Shown: positions 1 through 6,823 of the stretch, piece after piece
Layout: every line of letters begins with the position of its first letter
Position numbering within the stretch: the stretch's first letter is position 1
Origin: RGIG9079 sp964567845
Lineage (GTDB): Bacteria > Bacteroidota > Bacteroidia > Bacteroidales > Marinifilaceae
Direction: 5' to 3'
Length of the DNA: 6,823 nucleotides
Assembly: GCA_964567845.1 (NCBI GenBank)
Contig: CAZMOG010000085.1
Location: 1 to 6,823 of the forward strand
Translations under genes and position numbers: made by a program
The notes under the pieces: generated by a model
Seen by the model: the letters and a program-made list of their open reading frames with translations, nothing else
The model's database searches: none
Told to the model about the DNA's origin: nothing

Positions 1-23
1 CTAAAATGACAAACAAAAGAAAA

Positions 24-50
24 CCGGATCAAAAATTACTTTTGACCCGG
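24..50 (-). terminator. Rho-independent terminator of the minus-strand envelope protein gene
   Basis: Read on the minus strand, an 11-bp stem (CCGGGTCAAAA pairing with TTTTGATCCGG) closes a 5-nt loop. It is followed at once by a T-rich tract (TTTTCTTTTGTTTG, positions 10-23). The stem begins 32 nt after the TAA stop at 83-85. One position pairs as G-U in the minus-strand RNA but would be an A-C mismatch in a plus-strand RNA. The T-tract also lies only on the minus-strand exit side, so the terminator appears to serve the minus-strand gene. This is a direct sequence reading; the folding energy was not computed. Confidence 0.88.
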
Positions 51-82
51 CCCCTCTAATTTTTTATTTATGTTTAGAGTGG

Positions 83-2779
83 TTATAGTGTTATAGAAAT
101 AGAGAATAGTAGTTCTGCGAATGGAGAGCGAGTAAGTGTTTCATATCCTGCTCTGATACCGATATTTAATGGATATGTCAAGCGAAGAACATTAAAATCG
201 GTTCTTAATTCAGCTCCCATGCTTTGACCTTTAATTCTGTAGTTTAATATATCAATAGTACCATTGTCATAGAAAAGTGCTCCTGAAATCCGTTTAAAAT
301 AGAGGATTGAGCCTAACCCTGCATCAGGATAGCATATTGGGAAATTGTATGAACTTCTGAATGTTTTATAATCTGTTCCCGAAATAGTGATTCCACGTGG
401 CTTAAGTATCATTGCAGAGTATGTAAGAAGAGTTTGGGAGTTAGATATTTGTGTAGCTCCATAAATGCTAAAGCCATCGTTTTTAAAGGGCCCCGGAAGA
501 TTTATTTGTAAAGCTCCATGAAGCATGTCTCCATATCCAAAATTGTTTATCTCTTTGGCTCCGCCAAGGGTTAATGCCAGTGCGTATCTGTTTTGTATTT
601 CAAGAGAGTTTTTTGATTTTGACATGGCAAAGCTAATACCGCCTTGTATATTTTGACTATTGTATGAATCAATACCTTCGAGGTTGTAACTAAAATGTGG
701 CACTACAGAGTAGTTAATATCTCTTTTTGAGAATGATAGAGGAAGTCTTACCATTCCCTGAAGTTTTTTATACTTGCCAAATTCACCTGTGAACGAGAGT
801 ATAGGCCACCAACCGCGATACTCCGCATTAATACGGAATATACCATAATCGTTCCCCTCTTTAAAAATGTACCCTGCCGATAGAGCCATTGTATTTAGTG
901 TGTTCTGCGAATATATGGATGCGCCTAATTTTACATTCATACTTTGTGCATCGGCATATATGGGTCCCCAGCTGTGTAGATTAAAGAGGTGAGGAAATCT
1001 TTTATATTTTTTTGTTGATTGGAGCAGTTCAGTACTATCTGCAACTATTAGAGCACCTCTCTCTAATGAGGTTAATGAATCTGCAATGGTAAATTTCTTA
1101 TATTCGACAGTTGTAGGTTGGATAGTGTCGAGTTTAATTATTGTGGGTTTGTAGCCGTCAGATGTGTATGAAGCTGCAATCAGGGAGTTCTTGTGGATGT
1201 TTGGAGATATTAATCCATATTTGCTTTCTGCGAAATGCTCAATGTTGCCATTATTAATGCGATATATTGCATTGTTGGTGTTGAACGATCCTGTGAATAG
1301 AATTGTGCCGTTATGGTATGTTGGGTTGTCGATAATGTAATGTAAATTTGGAGTAAGTGATTTGCGCTCTTTATTTTGTAATGATATTTGGATAATCGAG
1401 TTACCGCCGGGAGTATTTAATATACTATAAATGTGCCCATTGCTAAAGCATGGGTGGATGTACAGTTCCGAATAGTTTCCGTTGATTCTTTCTATTTCAT
1501 TCATTTCATTATCAAACAGAACTATATCGGAGTTTCCATTTGGAAGTATCTCAACACAACCCCAGCCGTTATCGGTAGAGAATGGAGCATAACGATTGTT
1601 GGGGCTTTTGTGTGTAATGTATTTTTTATTGGCCATGGAGTATGTTGTAAGTTGCTGTTTCCCGGAGTTTGAGAAACGTGGATGCATAGAGTATTCCGAC
1701 CATAGAATAGTTCCGTTATGATATGCAATTTTGGGGTCGTAGATTGTACCGGTCTTTGTTAGAATTGTCTCTTCGTTTTTGTGTATCAATATTATGGCTC
1801 CAGTTTGTTCTATTCCTTGTTTGTATGCAATGATTGAATCTTGCCCAATTATTATAGGAGAGTAATAGTTGGCATAGTGTCTGTTTTGAGTAGGGATTAT
1901 TTGTCCATTATTAGGATGTTTTGCATACTCATTTCTCCATTCGTTGCTCAATAGGGTAAAGGTTTGGTTATAAAACTCTTTTCTTGTGTGCTTTATGCCG
2001 GTTGTTTTGCGAAGCGAAGTTGTAAAGGGAGTTATTCCGTATGGACGTTTGGCAACTCGTTCCAATGCTTTTTCCCAAATATCGTTACCATATTTGATTC
2101 TTCCTGCACTTGTTAGGTAATAACCTAATATGTAGTGGTTTGGTACATGATCTTTGTATGAACCTAATACCGCTTTGTTATATGAGAATTGCCCCTTGTC
2201 CAGAATTTGTGCACTCATTTCGTTAAGGAATTCGGGATCGCGTCCTCGCCCAATATTTCCATGTGTAGTTTCAAATGCAACGGCATCGCCCTCTAAGAAC
2301 CACATTGGGATGTATGCTCCGATAGCAATTACGGGGGCAATATCGCCAAACAGATAGTATAAACCTTTGGTGAAGTGGCGATTTACGCTTGCCATTTGTT
2401 GTGTGTGGCGAAATTCATGACTTACAAGATGCTTTACCCAATAATCATCGGCTTGTTGCGGGGGTAACATATAGAGGTTTGTAACCTTTGGAGCCCATGT
2501 TACCATGCCATTTGATATTCCTCCATCAGTGTGAAGAACTGTCGGGATTCTTCCGGGAATTGTTGTAAGCGAACCTTTTAATGAGTATAGCTTGGTTAGG
2601 TATTCTGCTGATTGTATTGCATAATAGTTGTAGTTTTGGGGATATATGATTTTAAATTTTTCTGTAGTTATTTGATTCCATTTTATTGATGGACGCTCTT
2701 GTCCATAGTTATAGAATTGTGCCTGCGCCATGCTTGTCAGGCAGATTAGGTATATTGTGAAGATAAATTTTAGTTTCAT
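83..2779 (-). CDS. Secreted gluzincin-like zinc protease with beta-propeller repeats and C-terminal outer-membrane barrel (uncharacterised)
   Basis: I do not recognise a named gene. The 898-residue product starts with a classic Sec signal peptide (MKLKFIF..., hydrophobic core to about residue 16, likely cut after AQA at 20). Residues 121-125 read HEFRH, an HExxH zinc site, and WFLEGDA follows with E163 as the expected third ligand, a pattern typical of gluzincin (MA clan) metallopeptidases. Residues about 300-560 contain repeated strand-rich segments (YHNGTIL at 353 and 488, HPCFSNGHIYSIL at 442, SPNIHKNSLIAAS at 525) like TolB/WD40-type propeller blades. From about 597 (PHLFNLHSW) to the end, alternating aromatic and polar strands suggest an outer-membrane beta-barrel, ending ...ELLFSISITL. 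The start is the only ATG near the signal peptide. The gene is divergent from ligA and has its own terminator. Surface or periplasmic proteolysis is inferred; the substrate is unknown, and a non-catalytic scaffold role is possible. Confidence 0.9.
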   Translation of the reverse strand: MKLKFIFTIYLICLTSMAQAQFYNYGQERPSIKWNQITTEKFKIIYPQNYNYYAIQSAEYLTKLYSLKGSLTTIPGRIPTVLHTDGGISNGMVTWAPKVTNLYMLPPQQADDYWVKHLVSHEFRHTQQMASVNRHFTKGLYYLFGDIAPVIAIGAYIPMWFLEGDAVAFETTHGNIGRGRDPEFLNEMSAQILDKGQFSYNKAVLGSYKDHVPNHYILGYYLTSAGRIKYGNDIWEKALERVAKRPYGITPFTTSLRKTTGIKHTRKEFYNQTFTLLSNEWRNEYAKHPNNGQIIPTQNRHYANYYSPIIIGQDSIIAYKQGIEQTGAIILIHKNEETILTKTGTIYDPKIAYHNGTILWSEYSMHPRFSNSGKQQLTTYSMANKKYITHKSPNNRYAPFSTDNGWGCVEILPNGNSDIVLFDNEMNEIERINGNYSELYIHPCFSNGHIYSILNTPGGNSIIQISLQNKERKSLTPNLHYIIDNPTYHNGTILFTGSFNTNNAIYRINNGNIEHFAESKYGLISPNIHKNSLIAASYTSDGYKPTIIKLDTIQPTTVEYKKFTIADSLTSLERGALIVADSTELLQSTKKYKRFPHLFNLHSWGPIYADAQSMNVKLGASIYSQNTLNTMALSAGYIFKEGNDYGIFRINAEYRGWWPILSFTGEFGKYKKLQGMVRLPLSFSKRDINYSVVPHFSYNLEGIDSYNSQNIQGGISFAMSKSKNSLEIQNRYALALTLGGAKEINNFGYGDMLHGALQINLPGPFKNDGFSIYGATQISNSQTLLTYSAMILKPRGITISGTDYKTFRSSYNFPICYPDAGLGSILYFKRISGALFYDNGTIDILNYRIKGQSMGAELRTDFNVLRLTYPLNIGIRAGYETLTRSPFAELLFSISITL
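2405..2419 (-). other. HExxH zinc-binding motif codons (HEFRH)
   Basis: These five codons encode H121-E-F-R-H125 of the minus-strand protein. The candidate third ligand E163, in a WFLEGDA context, is encoded at 2291-2293. A glutamate in a W-x-x-E-G setting some 40 residues after HExxH is the usual gluzincin arrangement, so zinc binding is a fair inference. Activity is not shown. Confidence 0.75.
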
Positions 2780-2814
2780 GATGTAATTTTTACTACCTTA
2801 TTCAACTATGTAAC

Positions 2815-2823
2815 GCAAAGTAA
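2815..2823 (-). promoter_or_regulatory. Possible -7 element for the minus-strand envelope gene
   Basis: The minus strand reads TTACTTTGC, one mismatch from the Bacteroidota -7 consensus TAnnTTTGC. It would start transcription about 25-30 nt before the ATG at 2779. No clear TTTG-type -33 element lies at the expected distance. The leader contains AAGG about 16 nt before the start, too far for an ordinary Shine-Dalgarno sequence. This is a weak motif-only call. Confidence 0.4.
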
Positions 2824-2848
2824 GTAAATAAAATCCATATTTTTACAT

Positions 2849-2856
2849 TAACTTTG
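2849..2856 (+). promoter_or_regulatory. Likely -7 element of the ligA promoter
   Basis: TAACTTTG exactly matches the Bacteroidota -7 consensus TAnnTTTG. It lies 25 nt upstream of the ligA ATG, which predicts a short leader of roughly 15-20 nt. A TTTG-type -33 element is not evident. No Shine-Dalgarno sequence precedes the ATG (CTTCTGTTTT), which is normal in this phylum. The site faces the minus-strand promoter within a 102-bp divergent gap and probably drives ligA and clpC together. Confidence 0.55.
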
Positions 2857-2881
2857 TCATTACAAACGGTACTTCTGTTTT

Positions 2882-4978
2882 ATGGATGAGATTAAGAGAA
2901 TTGCGGAGTTAAGGGCTCTTTTAGAGTATCATAATCGTCGCTACTATATAGATAATTCGCCTGAGATTGGCGATATTGAGTTTGATCAATTGATGCATGA
3001 GTTGGAACATTTGGAGAGTTTGCATCCGGAATGCTACGATCCGAATTCGCCGACTTGTCGTGTTGGTGCGGATTTAAGTAATGAGTTTGAGCAGGTGCTG
3101 CACGAGTACCCAATGCTTTCGTTGGGAAATACATATAGCCGAGAGGAGTTGATTGAGTTTGCTGCGCGTATTGAGCGACAATTGGGTTCAAATCAAGGTG
3201 TTGAGTATGTTTGCGAACTTAAATACGATGGAACTTCGATAAGTTTGATATATGAGAAAGGGGCACTTACAAGAGCTGTTACACGTGGGGATGGAGTGCG
3301 TGGAGATGATGTTACTGCAAATGTGCGTACAATAAATACTGTTCCCTTGAAGTTACACGGAGACTTCCCCGAGAAATTTGAGATTAGAGGCGAAGTTTTA
3401 ATGCCTTTTGCTGTGTTTGAGCGGTTAAACGAGGAACGCAGCGAGGTGGGTGAGCAACTTTTTGCCAACCCCAGAAATGCGGCAGCAGGAACTTTGAAGT
3501 TGCAAAGTTCTGCCGAGGTTGCAAAACGTAGTTTGGATTGCTACTTGTACTATATGCCAAGTAGAATAGATGGTATAACAACCCATTATGATTCTCTTGT
3601 TCAGGCTGCAAGGTGGGGTTTGAATGTTGCGAAGAATTATGAATTATGTCGTTCTATTGAGCAGGTGTGGCAGTTTATAGAGTTGTGGGATAGTAAACGG
3701 AGTGAATTGCCTGTACCTATTGATGGTGTTGTAATTAAGGTTAATAGTTATGCTTTACAAGATCAGTTGGGTTATACGGCAAAGAGTCCCCGATGGGCTA
3801 TTGCATATAAGTTTAAGGCAGAACAGGCTAATACAAAACTTTTAAGCATTACATATCAGGTTGGAAGAACCGGTAGTATTACTCCGGTAGCAAATTTAGA
3901 ACCGGTGCGTTTGGCAGGAACAACAGTGAAGCGAGCTTCGCTACATAATGCTGATATCATAGAGACTCTTGGTATTCACGAAGATGATTGGGTATATGTG
4001 GAGAAAGGTGGCGAGATTATTCCCAAGATTGTAGGTGTTGATGTAAGCCGTAGAAAGGGCGGTGCGACACCGATAGAATTTATATCGAGTTGCCCAGAGT
4101 GTGGAACCGAACTGGTACGAATGGATGGAGAGGCAAATCACTATTGTCCGAATGAGATGTGTCCCCCGCGGGTTTTGGGCAGAATTGAACATTTTGTAAG
4201 CCGTAAGGCAATGAATATCGAGGGTATGGGTAGTGAAATTATTGATCTACTATTGGCGAGCGGTAAGATTTCCAATGTTGCTGATATTTATTCATTGCCT
4301 AAACGACGTGAGGAGTTGATAGGGTTAGAGAAGATTGTTTATGTCGAGGAGCCTGCAGAAAAAGTTGAGGTGTCGCTTGCAAATCTTTTCGATATGCCAA
4401 CATCGGAATCAAAACTTGTGGCGAAGAAACTTTTCTCTTTGCAGAAGAGGAGTGTGGATAATCTGATTAAGGCTATTGAGAAAAGTAAAAGCGCAGGTTT
4501 GGCTTCGGTAATATATGGTTTGGGTATAAGGCATATAGGCGAGACAGCGTCGAAGGATTTAGCACGTACCTTTGGCACTATGCAGGCTTTGCAGCAAGCA
4601 ACCATAGATGATTTGCTGACTATTGAGGGAATTGGTAAACAGATGGCTGAGTCGATATGTAGTTATTTTGCTAACCCGAACAATGTGGCAATGATTAATA
4701 CTATGGTCGATGCCGGAGTGAATATGAATAGTGCTGAGAGTCGAACCTCGGATAGATTAATGGGAATGACTTTTGTAATAACCGGAACCTTAAGTATGAA
4801 TCGTGAACACTATAAAAAGTTGATTCTGGCTTCAGGAGGTAAGGTTAGCGATAGTGTATCTTCAAAAACAACCTATCTGCTTGCCGGTGAGAATGCGGGT
4901 TCAAAATTGACTAAGGCTCAAAAACTTGGCATAACAATTATGGACGAGGCCTCGTTTATGAATATGTTGAGTGAGTAG
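2882..4978 (+). CDS. ligA: NAD-dependent DNA ligase LigA
   Basis: LigA seals 3'-OH/5'-phosphate nicks in duplex DNA using NAD+, joining Okazaki fragments and finishing repair in the cytoplasm. Domains appear in the usual order. Domain Ia (1-70) has YY at 21-22 and DIEFD at 31-35 for NAD+ binding. The adenylation domain has the catalytic lysine in KYDG (K114), followed by TRGDG (134-138), EIRGE (167-171), DGVVIKVN (281-288) and AYKFKAE (308-314). The OB fold has VGRTGSITPVA (327-337). A four-Cys zinc finger uses C404, C407, C422 and C427. Helix-hairpin-helix repeats span about 430-600, and a C-terminal BRCT domain spans 625-698 (FVITGTL, KTTYLLAG). At 698 residues it is longer than the roughly 670 of E. 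coli LigA, because of extra sequence at about 484-521. The F in DIEFD replaces the tyrosine of E. coli LigA; I believe this is common in Bacteroidota. All key residues are intact, and it is probably the essential replicative ligase. Confidence 0.98.
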   Translation: MDEIKRIAELRALLEYHNRRYYIDNSPEIGDIEFDQLMHELEHLESLHPECYDPNSPTCRVGADLSNEFEQVLHEYPMLSLGNTYSREELIEFAARIERQLGSNQGVEYVCELKYDGTSISLIYEKGALTRAVTRGDGVRGDDVTANVRTINTVPLKLHGDFPEKFEIRGEVLMPFAVFERLNEERSEVGEQLFANPRNAAAGTLKLQSSAEVAKRSLDCYLYYMPSRIDGITTHYDSLVQAARWGLNVAKNYELCRSIEQVWQFIELWDSKRSELPVPIDGVVIKVNSYALQDQLGYTAKSPRWAIAYKFKAEQANTKLLSITYQVGRTGSITPVANLEPVRLAGTTVKRASLHNADIIETLGIHEDDWVYVEKGGEIIPKIVGVDVSRRKGGATPIEFISSCPECGTELVRMDGEANHYCPNEMCPPRVLGRIEHFVSRKAMNIEGMGSEIIDLLLASGKISNVADIYSLPKRREELIGLEKIVYVEEPAEKVEVSLANLFDMPTSESKLVAKKLFSLQKRSVDNLIKAIEKSKSAGLASVIYGLGIRHIGETASKDLARTFGTMQALQQATIDDLLTIEGIGKQMAESICSYFANPNNVAMINTMVDAGVNMNSAESRTSDRLMGMTFVITGTLSMNREHYKKLILASGGKVSDSVSSKTTYLLAGENAGSKLTKAQKLGITIMDEASFMNMLSE
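4331..4444 (+). other. Lineage-specific insertion within the LigA helix-hairpin-helix domain
   Basis: Typical LigA proteins read ...GLEGFGEKSxxNLxxAIEKSK at the first helix-hairpin-helix. Here GLE (481-483) and KRSVDNLIKAIEKSK (522 onward) are separated by about 38 residues. These include an acidic stretch (VEEPAEKVEV) and a predicted helix (SKLVAKKLFSL), and the usual GFGE glycine hairpin is lost. The reading frame continues cleanly on both sides, so this is not a frameshift. The comparison is from memory of the family, not an alignment. Confidence 0.6.
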
Positions 4979-4996
4979 TAATATATTTTGTACAGA

Positions 4997-6823
4997 ATGT
5001 CGCAAGAGAAGAGAAATAAGATAAGAGATATTATTGTTGTAGCCGGAAAGGTTGCAAAGGAGACCGGTTGTTCCAAGGTCTATCCTGAGCATTTATTGTT
5101 GGGAATGCTTTTGGCCGAGGGAGTACAGATACCTGCACTTCTTAGAAGAATGAAGGTTGATGTTGAACAACTGGTGCTGAAAATCAAGGAATATGTTGCA
5201 GATAGGGTAAGTGATAATAATTGTGCAGAGGCCCCATTGAATATAGGAGTGAATGAGTTACCACCTACAATTGCAACTGCAGCTGTGTTGCGTAAGGTAC
5301 ACGAGGAGACGTGGAAAATGGGAGAAGACGAGGTGAACGAGAGCCATTTGCTTCTTGCGCTTTTATATCATGATGCGTTGAATGTGTGTGAACTTCTTGC
5401 ATCACATGGGGTAACTTATTCAAGTTTTAAAGAGTTGTTGCTTGGTGATGATCTTGCTGATTCTTTCACAGATTCTTTGTCTGATAAAACAAAGGATATG
5501 AGTGAGAGGGATGATGAGTCTGAGAATGAGATACGCAAGGGGGATATGTTGGGCGAGGAGCAACCCGAAAATGAGTCGGTTCTTGAAAGTTTCGGTTACG
5601 ATATAACAAAGGCTGCAGCCGAAGGTAAGCTGGATCCGATTGTTGGTCGTGATGCCGAGATTGAGCGATTGGTTCAAATTTTAAGTCGCAGGAAGAAAAA
5701 TAATCCTATTTTGATTGGTGAACCCGGAGTGGGAAAGTCGGCTATTGCCGAGGGGTTGGCTTTGAGGATTGTAGAGAAGAGGGTCTCTTGCGTGTTGTAT
5801 GATAAGAGGATTATATCGCTTGATATGGCATCTATGGTTGCGGGAACCAAATATCGAGGTCAATTTGAGGAGAGAATGAAGCGTTTGATAAAGGAGTTAT
5901 CGCAGGATAAGAATATCGTTTTGTTTATTGATGAGATTCATACTATTGTAGGGGCCGGCGGAGGAACCGGAAGTCTTGATGCTGCAAATATTTTAAAACC
6001 TGCGCTTGCTCGTGGTACTGTTCAGTGTATAGGTGCAACAACTATAAATGAATATCGCAACACAATAGAGAAAGATGGTGCTTTGGAGCGCCGTTTTCAG
6101 AAGGTTTTGGTCGAGGCTCCTTCTTATGATCAGACCATGGAGATATTGCAGAAGATAAAGCAACGGTACGAGGATCATCACCATGTTAACTATACTCAAG
6201 GAGCTCTGGAGGCTTGTATAAAGTTGACAATGCGTTATGTTTCAGATCGCTCTTTGCCTGATAAGGCTATTGATGTTATGGACGAGGCAGGTTCGCGTGC
6301 ACATCTTGATAATGTTACCATTCCCGTTGAAATTGAGAATATGGAGCAGGCATTGGCAGATTTGGCAGTTCGCAAGAAGAGTGCGGTAATGGAGCAGCGT
6401 TTTGAGGTTGCGGCCTCGCTCAGGGATGAAGAGCGTGATTTGATCGACCGTTTGGAACAGGCAAGAGAGAGTTGGCAGCGCAAGATTGATGATAATAAGG
6501 TGGTTGTTGATGAGTTGGCTGTTGAAGAGGTGGTTGCTCTGATGACTGGAATTCCGGTTGCCAGAATTGCAAGTAACGAGAGTATAAAGTTGCTGAATAT
6601 GCGCGATGAGTTGGGGGCAAGAATTATTGGGCAATCGCAGGCTATAGACAAGGTGGTTCGGGCAATCATGCGTAATAGAACCGGAATGAAAGATCCCAAC
6701 AGACCTATAGGTTCCTTTATCTTCTTAGGTCCGACCGGAGTTGGTAAGACTCAGTTGGCTAAAGAGTTGGCAATTGCCCTTTTTGATAGTACTGATGCCC
6801 TTGTGTGTATAGATATGAGCGAG
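4997..6823 (+). CDS. clpC: ClpC-type AAA+ unfoldase, ATP-binding subunit of Clp protease (3' end outside window)
   Basis: ClpC unfolds proteins with ATP and threads them into the ClpP peptidase in the cytoplasm. The 609 codons seen are open to the window edge with no stop, so the gene is partial; full ClpC proteins are about 810-860 residues. The Clp N-domain double repeat (EHLLLGMLL at 31-39, ESHLLLALL at 115-123) occupies 1-150. An acidic hydrophilic linker spans about 151-197. AAA module D1 follows with Walker A GEPGVGKS (241-248), pore loop KYRGQF (285-290), Walker B VLFIDE (308-313) and arginine finger LERRF (364-368). A short UVR-like middle segment (FEVAASLRDEERD, 469-481) fits ClpC rather than ClpB, which has a long coiled coil, or ClpA, which lacks it. 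D2 begins with Walker A GPTGVGKT (578-585). The ClpP-docking loop would lie beyond the window. The ATG at 4997 is the first after an in-frame TAA at 4979. The start lies 18 bp after ligA, probably in the same operon, and no Shine-Dalgarno sequence is seen. Confidence 0.95.
   Translation, partial: MSQEKRNKIRDIIVVAGKVAKETGCSKVYPEHLLLGMLLAEGVQIPALLRRMKVDVEQLVLKIKEYVADRVSDNNCAEAPLNIGVNELPPTIATAAVLRKVHEETWKMGEDEVNESHLLLALLYHDALNVCELLASHGVTYSSFKELLLGDDLADSFTDSLSDKTKDMSERDDESENEIRKGDMLGEEQPENESVLESFGYDITKAAAEGKLDPIVGRDAEIERLVQILSRRKKNNPILIGEPGVGKSAIAEGLALRIVEKRVSCVLYDKRIISLDMASMVAGTKYRGQFEERMKRLIKELSQDKNIVLFIDEIHTIVGAGGGTGSLDAANILKPALARGTVQCIGATTINEYRNTIEKDGALERRFQKVLVEAPSYDQTMEILQKIKQRYEDHHHVNYTQGALEACIKLTMRYVSDRSLPDKAIDVMDEAGSRAHLDNVTIPVEIENMEQALADLAVRKKSAVMEQRFEVAASLRDEERDLIDRLEQARESWQRKIDDNKVVVDELAVEEVVALMTGIPVARIASNESIKLLNMRDELGARIIGQSQAIDKVVRAIMRNRTGMKDPNRPIGSFIFLGPTGVGKTQLAKELAIALFDSTDALVCIDMSE

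Noticed and set aside
54..79. Small inverted repeat CTCTAA/TTAGAG just after the minus-strand stop codon
   Set aside because: The 6-bp AT-rich stem with a 14-nt loop is weak and expected by chance; the hairpin at 24-50 explains termination.
2882..2986. F34 in place of the E. coli tyrosine in the LigA DxEYD motif as a sign of inactivation
   Set aside because: DxEFD is, as far as I recall, common in Bacteroidota LigA, and all other NAD-binding and catalytic residues are present.
2892..3191. Minus-strand open frame of 99 codons opposite the start of ligA
   Set aside because: It lies wholly within the conserved LigA adenylation region and has no start signal, domain or signal peptide.
4983..4990. 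ATATTTTG upstream of clpC as a -7 promoter element
   Set aside because: It ends only 6 nt before the ATG and fails the TA half of the TAnnTTTG consensus, so co-transcription with ligA is the better explanation.
6235..6699. Open frame of 154 codons on the minus strand opposite clpC
   Set aside because: The plus frame encodes conserved ClpC D1, UVR and D2 sequence. The opposite product is low-complexity (Ser, Thr, Ala, Ile rich) and has no recognisable domain, so it is a shadow of ClpC codon usage.
4997..6823. ClpB or ClpA identity for the rightmost gene
   Set aside because: The middle segment is short and UVR-like, not the long ClpB coiled coil, and ClpA lacks such a segment.

Overview
The window looks like chromosomal DNA of a Bacteroidota member, most likely of the order Bacteroidales. 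The evidence is moderately AT-rich DNA, starts without Shine-Dalgarno sequences, a TAnnTTTG-type promoter element, a LigA of Bacteroidales flavour (KYDGTS active site, F in the NAD-binding DxEFD motif), and a large outer-membrane protein with a signal peptide, TolB-like propeller repeats and a C-terminal barrel. The genus cannot be fixed from this sequence.

Layout: positions 1-82 hold a strong intrinsic terminator for the leftmost gene. Positions 83-2779 (minus strand) encode an 898-residue secreted protein with a gluzincin-type zinc protease signature, a beta-propeller-like middle and a probable outer-membrane barrel. I do not recognise a named gene. Positions 2780-2881 are a compact divergent promoter region. 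Positions 2882-4978 (plus strand) encode NAD-dependent DNA ligase LigA, 698 residues. It is somewhat long because of an extra segment in the first helix-hairpin-helix region. After 18 bp, a ClpC-type AAA+ unfoldase starts at 4997 and runs off the right edge. Its 609 visible residues end just after the second Walker A motif.

ligA and clpC are probably co-transcribed: they share a strand, are closely spaced, and have no terminator or convincing promoter between them. They serve different housekeeping roles: nick sealing in replication and repair, and regulated proteolysis with ClpP. The minus-strand gene is a separate transcription unit in the cell-envelope category, so no three-gene pathway is implied.

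I found no RNA gene, CRISPR array, insertion sequence, phage gene or attachment site. The region is mostly ordinary core genome. The points most worth a second look are the protease/propeller/barrel architecture of the uncharacterised protein and the LigA insertion.
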